Shown here: in pieces, positions 18,143 to 25,906 of the stretch
Layout of the letters: each line of letters begins with the position of its first letter
Position numbering within the stretch: the first letter of the stretch is position 1
The notes under the pieces: generated by a model
Seen by the model: only the letters and a program-made list of their open reading frames with translations
What the model was told of the DNA's origin: nothing
Databases searched by the model: none
Assembly: GCF_001485495.1 (NCBI RefSeq)
Contig: NZ_BCNF01000066.1
Coordinates: 1 to 53,196 of the forward strand
DNA from: Gordonia desulfuricans NBRC 100010
GTDB taxonomy: Bacteria; Actinomycetota; Actinomycetes; Mycobacteriales; Mycobacteriaceae
DNA length: 53,196 nucleotides
Reading direction: 5' to 3'
Program-made: the position numbers and the translations under genes

Positions 18143-18514
18143 TCAGCTCCCCTTCTTCGCGCCGTAGCGGCTGCGGGCCTGCTTGCGGTCCTTGACACCC
18201 TGGGTGTCCAGCGAGCCGCGGATGATCCGGTAACGCACACCCGGGAGGTCCTTCACACGACCACCGCGGACGAGCACCATCGAGTGCTCCTGCAGGTTGT
18301 GACCCTCACCCGGGATGTAAGCGGTGACCTCGACGGAGCTGGTCAGGCGCACGCGGGCGACCTTACGCAGCGCGGAGTTCGGCTTCTTCGGGGTGGTGGT
18401 GTAGACGCGGGTGCACACGCCGCGACGCTGCGGGCTCCCCTTGAGCGCTGCGGTCTTCTTCTTCGCAGGCTTGTCCGTACGGCCCTTGCGGACCAACTGA
18501 TTGATTGTTGGCAC
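18143..18514 (-). CDS. rpsL: 30S ribosomal protein S12
   Basis: 123 residues starting at GTG 18514 ([11 protein letters not shown]), with AGGAAG about ten bases upstream. An in-frame ATG further upstream would add 16 residues with no counterpart in the family. S12 controls decoding accuracy. The residues where streptomycin-resistance changes usually occur are wild type: Lys in TPKKPNSAL (mycobacterial K43) and Lys in GRVKDLPG (K88). It is the first gene of the str operon. Confidence 0.98.
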   Translation of the reverse strand: MPTINQLVRKGRTDKPAKKKTAALKGSPQRRGVCTRVYTTTPKKPNSALRKVARVRLTSSVEVTAYIPGEGHNLQEHSMVLVRGGRVKDLPGVRYRIIRGSLDTQGVKDRKQARSRYGAKKGS

Positions 18515-18867
18515 TTGGTGTGATCTTCCTTTTCGGCACTGACCGCCCGTGCTTGCCGGCACGGGGCGATCCCTTGCGGTTGTCGTCGTTGTGGTTTGTG
18601 CTCCGGGCAGGTTGTCGAAATCCGGAAAACCCGGTTTTCGGCGACCTCCACAACTCGCCCCACCAGCACATTCATGCTGGTCAGTACAGTTATCGCTACC
18701 CCGAGGTCGGGCGTGTCACGCACACCACGGCGGTATCGCATGTCAGTCCGACGGTCCCGTCACACGGGGCGGGAGTACCCGTGCGACATGCTCACCTCGA
18801 TCACCGGAGTCGATGACGTCGGCAGGGCACGCGGACTGGCCCGGCATGCGCCAGGCACCGACGACCA
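18515..18867 (-). other. str operon 5' leader
   Basis: About 350 bp of probable untranslated leader between the predicted promoter and rpsL. It contains two hairpin-forming repeats: ACCAGCA-TGCTGGT (18662-18681) and GAAAACCCGGTTTTC (18625-18639). These could be involved in leader folding. No open frame here is convincing on either strand. Confidence 0.5.
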
Positions 18868-18896
18868 ACTCTACCGATCGAGTTTGCACAGGTCAA
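18868..18896 (-). promoter_or_regulatory. Predicted str operon promoter
   Basis: Reading the minus strand, TTGACC (18896-18891) and TAGAGT (18873-18868) are separated by exactly 17 bp, a good match to a housekeeping sigma promoter. Transcription would start at about 18861. Between this promoter and the next gene (18897-19108) I see nothing else. Confidence 0.65.
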
Positions 18897-19108
18897 AAAT
18901 CGGATCCAGGTCGCCAACCACGGGCGACGTGCAGGTGAGCGGAGGGTGATCGATCGATGCCGACCACGCTACGCCCCGATCCGCGCTCGCGGGGCCCGCT
19001 GCGCGAAGTTCCTCCTCCTCGGTGTCGGAGAATCCGCAGGCCCGGGCAGGAAAGCCCGCCGGGCGGTGTGGAAGACGACATTCGGGGCCGGAAGCGTGCG
19101 ACGCGGCC

Positions 19109-19702
19109 TCAGTGCAGGAAGAAGTTCTTGATCACGACGATCACCGCCGCCAGCAGCGCGGTGAACAGGCCTGCGGCCACGGCGCGGAATCCCAGCGGAT
19201 TGCCCTGCACCCGCTGCGCCACGATCTGCAGGGACGCGATCCGCACCACCACGATCGCACCGGCCACCAGCTGGGTGAGGCGCGTCGGGAACAGGTCATG
19301 ATAGCCGAGCGCCAGGACGATCGCCGGCCACACCGCCGACGACATGATCGGCAGTGCGTCGCGGAGTTCGTGGCGGGCCGTGCGGCGAACATCCTCGCGG
19401 TCGGGGCGGCCGGACTCCGGCGGGATGCTCGCATCACCCACCAGCTGGGCGAAGACATGCGCGATGTAGGTGGTCGCGCCGGTGGCCAGCACGATCAGCG
19501 CGGCGGTGCCGTCGGTGATCGTGTGCGCGGTCGCGACGACCACGGCCGCGAGCACCAGGATGTTGCCGTAGACATAGGCCGACAACCGGGACGTCGCACG
19601 GTGCCGCGGAAGTGGTCCGTCGCGTCGCTCCGTGAGTTTGCGGAAGAACGACGGCCGTCCCGTGGCATCGTCGTCGGCCTGGTCGGCAACATCCTCGGTC
19701 AT
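19109..19702 (-). CDS. Integral membrane protein of unknown function
   Basis: 197 residues. After a polar N-terminus (about 40 residues) come four hydrophobic segments at about 44-62, 65-85, 120-137 and 140-165, and one at the very C-terminus (VAAGLFTALLAAVIVVIKNFF). I do not recognise the family. Hydrophilic linkers contain RPDREDVRRTARHELRDALP. The ATG at 19702 has AGGGG upstream; a GTG directly before it is possible. It is 54 bp downstream of xthA on the same strand and could share its transcript. Confidence 0.75.
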   Translation of the reverse strand: MTEDVADQADDDATGRPSFFRKLTERRDGPLPRHRATSRLSAYVYGNILVLAAVVVATAHTITDGTAALIVLATGATTYIAHVFAQLVGDASIPPESGRPDREDVRRTARHELRDALPIMSSAVWPAIVLALGYHDLFPTRLTQLVAGAIVVVRIASLQIVAQRVQGNPLGFRAVAAGLFTALLAAVIVVIKNFFLH

Positions 19703-19756
19703 CACTGGATTCCCCTGTCGTCCGATGGTCCTTCGGCTGCCGGCCCCGGCGGGGTC

Positions 19757-20638
19757 TCAGTCCTTGGCGTGCGGGAGCTTGGTGGTGGGTCCGCCGCGTT
19801 TGGCCGGATTCGACGGCGGCGGCACCATCGGCCCGATGTCGCCGTCCGGGGCGGTGTCGACGTCGACGACCACCGGTGCGTGATCGCTCGGCTTGGTGCC
19901 CTTGCGGGCGGCACGGTCGACCCAGGCCGCCGCCACCCGATCCGAGACCGATGTCCCGGCCAGGATCAGGTCGATCCGCATGCCCAGGTCCTTGTGGAAC
20001 ATCCCGGCGCGGTAGTCCCAGTAGCTGTAGATCTGCTCGTCGGGCCAGCGGCGGCGCACCACGTCGGTCAGGCCGAGTCCCTCGAGTCCGGCGAGTGCCT
20101 TGCGTTCGGGTTCGGTGACGTGGGTGTGGCCGGCGAAGGCGCGCGGGTCGTAGACGTCGGCGTCGGCCGGGGCGATGTTGATGTCACCGCACAGCATGGT
20201 GTCGGCGGCCTCGGGCTCGACCACCTCACGAAGCCGGTCCAGCCAGGCGAGCTTGTAGTGGTAGTGGTCGGAGTCGATCTCGCGGCCGTTGGGGACGTAG
20301 AGCGAGTACACCCGCGCCCCACCACACACCGCCGACACCGCACGCGCCTCGGGCTTGTCGTCGCGGTCGGGAAAGCCGGGGGCGCCGTCGAATCCGCGCC
20401 GGACGTCGTCGAGCCCCACCTTCGACAGGATCGCCACACCGTTCCACTGCCCCTGACCGACATGCACGAACTCGTAGCCGCGGTCGGTGAACTCGGGTCC
20501 GAGGACCGTGTCGAAGACGTCGTCGGACAGTTTGGTCTCCTGCAGGCACACCACATCGGGCTGCCGCTCGTCCAACCACGGCAGCAATCGGGGGATCCGC
20601 TGCTTCACCGAGTTCACATTCCAGGTCGCGACACGCAT
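19757..20638 (-). CDS. xthA: Exodeoxyribonuclease III
   Basis: 293 residues of the exonuclease III/AP endonuclease family, which cleaves DNA 5' of abasic sites and has 3' exonuclease activity in base excision repair. Signature residues: N in ATWNVNSV, the metal-binding Glu in CLQETKL, Tyr in SLYVPNG, the Asp/Asn pair in CGDINIAP, and the catalytic Asp-His in SDHAPVVV. The C-terminal 35 residues (DGDIGPMVPPPSNPAKRGG) extend beyond the usual catalytic core and look disordered. Confidence 0.95.
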   Translation of the reverse strand: MRVATWNVNSVKQRIPRLLPWLDERQPDVVCLQETKLSDDVFDTVLGPEFTDRGYEFVHVGQGQWNGVAILSKVGLDDVRRGFDGAPGFPDRDDKPEARAVSAVCGGARVYSLYVPNGREIDSDHYHYKLAWLDRLREVVEPEAADTMLCGDINIAPADADVYDPRAFAGHTHVTEPERKALAGLEGLGLTDVVRRRWPDEQIYSYWDYRAGMFHKDLGMRIDLILAGTSVSDRVAAAWVDRAARKGTKPSDHAPVVVDVDTAPDGDIGPMVPPPSNPAKRGGPTTKLPHAKD

Positions 20639-20705
20639 GGGATCAGGCTAGTGCGGTACCCCGACAGCGCGGTAACCCCCGTGACGACCCGCCTACCGTG
20701 GGGGT

Positions 20706-21209
20706 ATGCACCCACCGGGCCGCCCGAGACGACTGACGAACGCGGAGAAGGACTTCGCGCGGGCGGTGTTCGGGCCGCGGGCCGACTGGCTCGACACGGT
20801 CGTCCTCACCGGGTTCATCGGGTGGCGGGGACGTGCCTTCGTCTTCCCGCTCACCCGGCGGACCGTCCTGTGCAACATCGGTGACTGCGCTGCCCGCCCC
20901 ACCACGTCGTCGACCCCCGCCTACCCCCAGCCCGGCCGGTTGTTCGTCCACGAGCTCGTCCACGTCTGGCAGTTCACCCATCGCCGCCGCGCCCGGACCC
21001 TTGCCACCGCGATCTGGGAGCAGGTCCGCCACCTTCGGGGCACGAACGTCTACCACCTGGCCGCCACCCCGCCCGAGTGGGATGCGATGACGCTGGAACA
21101 GCAGGCGACGGTGGTCGACCGCTGGTTCGCCGGCAGCTCACCGACCCGCGCACCGATGGACGCCGACAGCCCGTACCGCCGGTTCGTCGAGCACGTCCGT
21201 CACGGCTGA
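20706..21209 (+). CDS. Small protein with HELVH metallopeptidase-like motif
   Basis: 167 residues. FVHELVHVWQF contains HExxH, typical of zinc metallopeptidases and of the DUF4157-type proteins that share HEXXHVWQ. The start MHPPGRPRRLTNAEKDFARAVFG and a segment GFIGWRGRAFVFP also fit such small predicted proteases. No signal peptide or membrane segment is visible. A third zinc ligand is not obvious; the Glu in the segment EWDAMTLEQQATVVDRW is a candidate. It is divergent from xthA. The substrate is unknown. Confidence 0.75.
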   Translation: MHPPGRPRRLTNAEKDFARAVFGPRADWLDTVVLTGFIGWRGRAFVFPLTRRTVLCNIGDCAARPTTSSTPAYPQPGRLFVHELVHVWQFTHRRRARTLATAIWEQVRHLRGTNVYHLAATPPEWDAMTLEQQATVVDRWFAGSSPTRAPMDADSPYRRFVEHVRHG

Positions 21210-21258
21210 GCCGCCGTGACAGCGGGGCCTTCCCCTCACCGCCCCGGTGTGTGATGGT

Positions 21259-22926
21259 GTGAGCATCGACATACCGACCGCCCACCGGCCCGCCCGGAAC
21301 GACCCGCCACCACCTCGCCGCACCGTGATCGCGCAGAGCTGGCGGCGTTCGGCGCTGTCGGGGGTGCGCCCGGAGTCCACCACGCTCCCCGACCCGGTCG
21401 ACGTGTCGTCGGCCGATCCGCTGCTCGACGCCGCACGACCGGTCCTCGACGAGGCCGCGGTCCGCATCGCCGACACCGACATGTCGCTGCTGCTGGTCGA
21501 CCACGAATGCCGGATGGTGTCGCGGGTGACGGCGGGCGCCACCATCGAACGCATCCTCGACGACGCGGGTGCGTCGAGCGGGGTGGCCTTCACCGAGTCC
21601 GCGGTCGGCACCACCGCGCTCGGCACCCCCGCCGAGATCCGCCGCGGTGTGCTGGTCAACGGCTCCGAGCACTACCTCGACCGGTTCAAGCAGCTCAGTT
21701 GCTTCGGGCAGCCGATCATCCACCCGGCGACCCGTCGCCTCGCGGGCAGCCTGTGCATGACCGAGGTCGGCGACCGCGCCAATCCGCTGTCGATCCCGTT
21801 CGTGACCGCGATCGTCAACGACATCGCCGACCGCCTCCTCGACCGGTCACGCGCGCACCAGCGTCGCGTACTCGACGCCTTCCAGCGGGCCGCACCCCGA
21901 CGCGACGTCGCGGTCGCCGCCCTCGGTGACGATCTGCAGCTCACCAATGCCCTTGCCGCCGACCTGCTCTCCCCCACCGATATCGGCGCCCTGCGGATGG
22001 TCGTCGCCGATCCATCGCTGCACGCGACCTCGATGCGCACCACCCTGACGTCGGGGACGGCGGTGGAGGTGCTCGTCGAACCGGTCGGCGGGACCCGGGG
22101 TGCGGCGGTGTTCCATCTGCGGCCGGCACCGGCCACCCCCACCCGTTCTCCGGCCCCGGTGTCGGCACCGGGCGCCTCCGTCCCGCCGGTCCGCAGCACC
22201 GCGATCACCGGCGAGCCCGGCACCGGCCGCAGCACCGAGGCGCACCGGGTGGCCACCGACCTCGCCGACGTCGCACCCGTGGTCGTCGACGTCGCCGAGA
22301 CCCTCCTCGAGGGCACCCCGCCGGACGTTCCCGCGCTGCTCACGCAGGCCCGCGCCCGCGGCGCGGCCCTGATCGTCGACGGCGCCGACCTGCTCGACGA
22401 CCGGTCGCTGACCCTGCTGCGCCATGTCGCCGCGCGGACGTCGCCGACCCCGCTGATCGTGGTGACCGGCCCGGCCACACAGATCGGATCGGGTGCGGCC
22501 GCACTGCTCGGGCAATGCGGGCGACGGATCGAACTGCCGCCACTGCGGCATCGCACCGCCGAACTCGCGGTGATCGCGACATCGGTCATCACCGAGCTCG
22601 CGCCGGGAACCGAACTGTCCAGCGGCGCCGCCGACGCCCTGCTCTCACAGGAGTGGCCGGGCAACCTCACCGAGCTGGTCACCGCGCTCGGCGACGCGGT
22701 CGCGGCGAGCACCACCCGCGGGTCGCGCACCGTCGACCTCGCCGATCTGCCGGAGCGCTACCGCACCACCAGTCGCGCATCGCGCCTGGCCGGCCGTGAG
22801 CAGGCCGAACGTCAGGCCATCATCGACGCGCTGGACCGCAACGGCCACAACAAGGTTCATGCGGCCCGCGAACTCGGGATCAGCCGCACCACGCTGTACG
22901 CCCGAATCCGCGCGCTCGGGATCTAG
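21259..22926 (+). CDS. AcoR-like activator with GAF, degenerate AAA+ and Fis HTH
   Basis: About 555 residues. An N-terminal GAF-like sensory domain (about 50-190) is followed by a central domain resembling sigma-54 activator ATPases and a C-terminal Fis-type HTH (IIDALDRNGHNKVHAARELGISRTTLY). The central part is degenerate: the Walker A is GEPGTGRST with Arg for the usual Lys, and no GAFTGA sigma-54-contact loop is visible. Mycobacteriales lack sigma-54 as far as is known, so it probably acts by another mechanism. The nearby aldehyde/alcohol dehydrogenase genes are its likely targets. The start is uncertain (GTG 21247 or 21259). Its TAG overlaps the TAG of the convergent gene (CTAG). Confidence 0.88.
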   Translation: MSIDIPTAHRPARNDPPPPRRTVIAQSWRRSALSGVRPESTTLPDPVDVSSADPLLDAARPVLDEAAVRIADTDMSLLLVDHECRMVSRVTAGATIERILDDAGASSGVAFTESAVGTTALGTPAEIRRGVLVNGSEHYLDRFKQLSCFGQPIIHPATRRLAGSLCMTEVGDRANPLSIPFVTAIVNDIADRLLDRSRAHQRRVLDAFQRAAPRRDVAVAALGDDLQLTNALAADLLSPTDIGALRMVVADPSLHATSMRTTLTSGTAVEVLVEPVGGTRGAAVFHLRPAPATPTRSPAPVSAPGASVPPVRSTAITGEPGTGRSTEAHRVATDLADVAPVVVDVAETLLEGTPPDVPALLTQARARGAALIVDGADLLDDRSLTLLRHVAARTSPTPLIVVTGPATQIGSGAAALLGQCGRRIELPPLRHRTAELAVIATSVITELAPGTELSSGAADALLSQEWPGNLTELVTALGDAVAASTTRGSRTVDLADLPERYRTTSRASRLAGREQAERQAIIDALDRNGHNKVHAARELGISRTTLYARIRALGI

Positions 22927-24059
22927 AGGCTCGGGACGGGACTCTCGTCACCGGGGACGGGCCCGGCCTCGTCGGCGCGCAGGGTCTGGCGGGCCAGGGC
23001 GGTGATCAGGTCGGTCTGGGTGACGATCCCGACGATGTGATCGCCGTCGAGCACCGGCACGGCGTCACACCCGCCGTCGGCGAGCAGCGGCAGCAGGGCG
23101 GCGACCGGGGTGTCGGGGTGTGCCACCGGCAGGTCGACGTCCATCACGTCGACCGCCCCGATCGGTGTGCGGTGTCCGCCGAGTGCGGTGATCAGATGGA
23201 TCTGGAAGACCACGCCCACATACCTGCCGTCGTCGGCGATCACCGGCAACGAGGTGAACCCGTACTCGCCGAACAACTGCGCGAGTCGTTCCGGCGTGGT
23301 GTCGGGCGCCACGGTGATCAGATCGCGCGACATCACCGATGCCGCGTCGAGCGGATCGGTCCGGTGGCCGGCGGCCTGCAGCTCGGCGGCACCGATCAGT
23401 CGGGCGAGGTCGGCGACACCGAGGTTCAGCGACTGCCGGTAGCGGGCCAGGATGTCGGTCAGCTCGTCCTCGGTGAGGCCGAGCCGTTCCGGCGGGCGCG
23501 GCTCATCGGCGAACTGACGGAACGGGTAGTGCCGTCGGGTGGCCCGCCCGTAGACGGTGGCCACGAGCACCAGCAGCACAGCACCCACCGCCACCGGGGC
23601 GAGGGCGAACCGGAAACCCAATGCGTGCACGGCATCCGGTGAGAGTGCCGCGGTGAGCGCGACCGCACCGGCCGGGGGATGCACGGCGCGGCAGGCGATC
23701 ATCGCGGTGACCGCCAGACCCACGGCCAGCACCACACGCAGAAGTGGTTGGGACACGGTCAGTGTCACCGCGACACCGACCACCGCCGAGAGGACACTGC
23801 CGACCACCGTCGGCCAGGGCTGGGCCAGTGGACTGCTGGGCGCGGCGAACACGAGCACGGTGGTGGCCCCGAACGGGGCGATCATGTAGAGGCCGGTGGT
23901 CAGGTCGACGCCCGAACACACGAGTACCGCACCGACGACGGCCATGCCGAGCAGGGCGCCGACCCCGGCGCGGACCGCTTCCCACGGCGTTCCGGCCGGC
24001 GACGCCGGGCCGAGGCTCCGGATCGCGGCACGGACCGACACCGCGCGTCTGGTGGACAT
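22923..24059 (-). CDS. HPP-family membrane protein with two CBS domains
   Basis: 378 residues. Several transmembrane helices make up the first 180 or so, with the family signature in CRAVHPPAGAVALTAAL (the HPP motif), then a linker and two CBS domains (VMSRDLITVAPDTTPERLAQ and VMDVDLPVAHPDTPVAALLP) that usually bind adenosine ligands. HPP proteins are integral membrane proteins; some have been linked to nitrite transport, but the substrate here is unknown. The ATG at 24059 has AGGAG upstream, better than the GTG at 24080. It is convergent with the regulator and overlaps it by 4 bp. Confidence 0.85.
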   Translation of the reverse strand: MSTRRAVSVRAAIRSLGPASPAGTPWEAVRAGVGALLGMAVVGAVLVCSGVDLTTGLYMIAPFGATTVLVFAAPSSPLAQPWPTVVGSVLSAVVGVAVTLTVSQPLLRVVLAVGLAVTAMIACRAVHPPAGAVALTAALSPDAVHALGFRFALAPVAVGAVLLVLVATVYGRATRRHYPFRQFADEPRPPERLGLTEDELTDILARYRQSLNLGVADLARLIGAAELQAAGHRTDPLDAASVMSRDLITVAPDTTPERLAQLFGEYGFTSLPVIADDGRYVGVVFQIHLITALGGHRTPIGAVDVMDVDLPVAHPDTPVAALLPLLADGGCDAVPVLDGDHIVGIVTQTDLITALARQTLRADEAGPVPGDESPVPSL

Positions 24060-24160
24060 GCTCGGCTCTCCTGTTGTCACGGTCGGGGCGATCTCACGCT
24101 AGCGGTGTCCGATTCCCTCACCGGCCACCACCCCGAGTGTGAGAACGCCATTGGCTGAGA

Positions 24161-24263
24161 AGTGTTCACCCCGATCACCTCGCACGGCACTGCCCGGCCG
24201 GACAGTGTTCGGTCAGGTCCGATCGCGGGAACTGTCCACCCCGCACTGTTCAGCTTCTGGACA
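24161..24263. promoter_or_regulatory. Cluster of GTGTTC/CTGTCC half-sites upstream of the aldehyde dehydrogenase
   Basis: Within 103 bp there are AGTGTTCACC (24161), GGACAGTGTTC (24200), ACTGTCC (24231), CACTGTTC (24244) and TGGACA (24258). GGACAGT at 24200-24206 and ACTGTCC at 24231-24237 form an inverted pair. Repeated half-sites ahead of the target operon are what activators of the AcoR type use, so this is a likely site for the regulator at 21259-22926. The link is inference. Confidence 0.5.
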
Positions 24264-24290
24264 TCCCGGCGCACTCATGCGGTGGCAGAA

Positions 24291-24312
24291 ATAGATGCAG
24301 ATGCGCATCTAT
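24291..24312. promoter_or_regulatory. Nested palindromes before the aldehyde dehydrogenase
   Basis: ATAGATG (24291-24297) and CATCTAT (24306-24312) form an inverted repeat with an 8-bp spacer, and the 12-bp perfect palindrome AGATGCGCATCT lies at 24299-24310. It is 43 bp before the ATG and may be an operator or an RNA leader hairpin. Confidence 0.4.
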
Positions 24313-24354
24313 GACCCAGATCACTTCGCCACCGAGTCCCGACCAGGAGCACAC

Positions 24355-25851
24355 ATGACTGCCGTCGCCACCGAGCCCTTGCCCGCCGTCCGTGACTTCA
24401 TCGCCTGCGATCGCCAGATGCTGATCGGCGGTGAGTGGGTGCCGGCCGCGTCGGGCCGCACCTTCGAGACCATCGATCCGGCCACCGGCCGCCCGCTCAC
24501 CGCGGTCGCCCACGGTGACGCCGCCGACGTCGACCGTGCGGTCCGGGCGGCCCGCGCCGCGTTCACCGACGGGCCGTGGGCGCGGATGAAGCCCAACGAG
24601 CGGGAGCGGCTGTTGTGGCGGGTGGGTGACATCCTCACCGAGCGCGCCGAGGAGTTCGGCCAGCTCGAGGCCCTCGACAACGGCAAGGCCGCCACCATCG
24701 CCACCGCCGTCGACGTCGCGTGGTCGGCCGACATCTTCCGCTACAACGCCGGTCTGGCCACCAAGATCACCGGCTCCACCGTCGACGTGTCGATGCCGTT
24801 CGTCCCCGGCGGCGAGTTCCACGCCTACACGCTGCGCGAGCCGGTCGGTGTGTGCGGGCTGATCGTGCCGTGGAACTTCCCGCTGCTGATGGCCGCCTTC
24901 AAGCTGGCCCCGGCACTCGCGGCGGGCAACACCGTGATCCTCAAGCCCGCCGAGCAGACCCCGCTCACCGCGCTGCTGCTCGGAGAGGTGTTCTGCGAGG
25001 CAGGCTTCCCGCCCGGGGTGGTCAACATCGTCACCGGTTTCGGTGACGCCGGAGCCGCGTTGTCGGCGCACGACGACGTCGACAAGATCGCGTTCACCGG
25101 CTCCACCGAGGTCGGCAAGAAGATCGTCGACGCGGCCAAGGGCAACCTGAAGAAGGTGTCACTGGAGCTGGGTGGCAAGAGCCCCAACATCGTCTTCGCC
25201 GACGCCGACTTCGAGAAGGCGGTCGCCGGGTCGGTCGCGGCGTGGATGTTCAACCACGGCCAGTGCTGTGTGGCCGGGACCCGCCTGTTCGTCGAACGTC
25301 CCATCTTCGACGACTTCACCGCCGCCGTCGCCGAGGCCGCATCCCAGGCCACCATCGGACCGGGCCTCGACCCGGCCACCGAGCTCGGACCGCTGGTCAG
25401 TCAGGAACAGTTCGACCGTGTCTCCGGCTATCTGGTCGCGGGTATCGCCGACGGCGCACGCGCACTGACCGGCGGAAAGCGCTGGGGCACGGAGGGATTC
25501 TTCATCGAGCCGACGGTCTTCGTCGACGTCGAGCCCGACTTCTCGATCGTGCGGGAGGAGATCTTCGGCCCGGTCGTGGCGGCGATGCCCTTCGACGCCG
25601 ACACCGGGGTGACCGCGGCGGCCAACGACTCGATCTACGGTCTGGCCGCGGGGATCTGGACGCAGGACCTGTCCAAGGCGCACAAGACGGCCCGCCAGAT
25701 CAAGGCCGGCTCGGTGTGGGTCAACCAGTACAACGGCTTCGACACGGCCATGCCGTTCGGCGGGTACAAGCAGTCGGGCTGGGGTCGTGAACTCGGCCAG
25801 TCGGCCATCGAGCTCTACACCCAGACCAAGGCCGTCAACATCGCGCTCTGA
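24355..25851 (+). CDS. NAD(P)-dependent aldehyde dehydrogenase
   Basis: 498 residues of the ALDH superfamily, oxidising an aldehyde to the acid. Seen: VPWNFPL and the nucleotide-binding FTGSTEVGK, the catalytic Glu in SLELGGKSP (about 271), and the nucleophile Cys in HGQCCVAG (304/305). The C-terminal PFGGYKQSGWGRELG is complete. The ATG at 24355 has AGGAG six bases upstream. It is followed 55 bp later by an alcohol dehydrogenase, suggesting a two-step alcohol to acid pathway, e.g. ethanol or a longer alcohol. Probably controlled by the AcoR-like regulator nearby. Confidence 0.92.
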   Translation: MTAVATEPLPAVRDFIACDRQMLIGGEWVPAASGRTFETIDPATGRPLTAVAHGDAADVDRAVRAARAAFTDGPWARMKPNERERLLWRVGDILTERAEEFGQLEALDNGKAATIATAVDVAWSADIFRYNAGLATKITGSTVDVSMPFVPGGEFHAYTLREPVGVCGLIVPWNFPLLMAAFKLAPALAAGNTVILKPAEQTPLTALLLGEVFCEAGFPPGVVNIVTGFGDAGAALSAHDDVDKIAFTGSTEVGKKIVDAAKGNLKKVSLELGGKSPNIVFADADFEKAVAGSVAAWMFNHGQCCVAGTRLFVERPIFDDFTAAVAEAASQATIGPGLDPATELGPLVSQEQFDRVSGYLVAGIADGARALTGGKRWGTEGFFIEPTVFVDVEPDFSIVREEIFGPVVAAMPFDADTGVTAAANDSIYGLAAGIWTQDLSKAHKTARQIKAGSVWVNQYNGFDTAMPFGGYKQSGWGRELGQSAIELYTQTKAVNIAL

Positions 25852-25906
25852 TCCTCCGCTCCCCCTCTCACCACGATTCACCCATCACGACAAAGGAGTC
25901 CGCACC

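Noticed and set aside
15839..18523. A long plus-strand open frame antisense to fusA and rpsG
   Set aside because: It lies opposite unmistakable EF-G and S7 genes; composition is that of a shadow frame.
18143..18562. Longer S12 protein starting at 18562
   Set aside because: The extra 16 residues have no counterpart in S12 proteins, and AGGAAG fits the GTG at 18514.
18897..19108. Small genes in the gap between the str promoter and the membrane protein
   Set aside because: The available frames are short, Arg/Gly-rich and without ribosome-binding sites.
24060..24354. Sigma-54 (-24/-12) promoter for the ALDH gene
   Set aside because: No GG-n10-GC pair at a proper distance was convincing, and the regulator lacks the GAFTGA loop.
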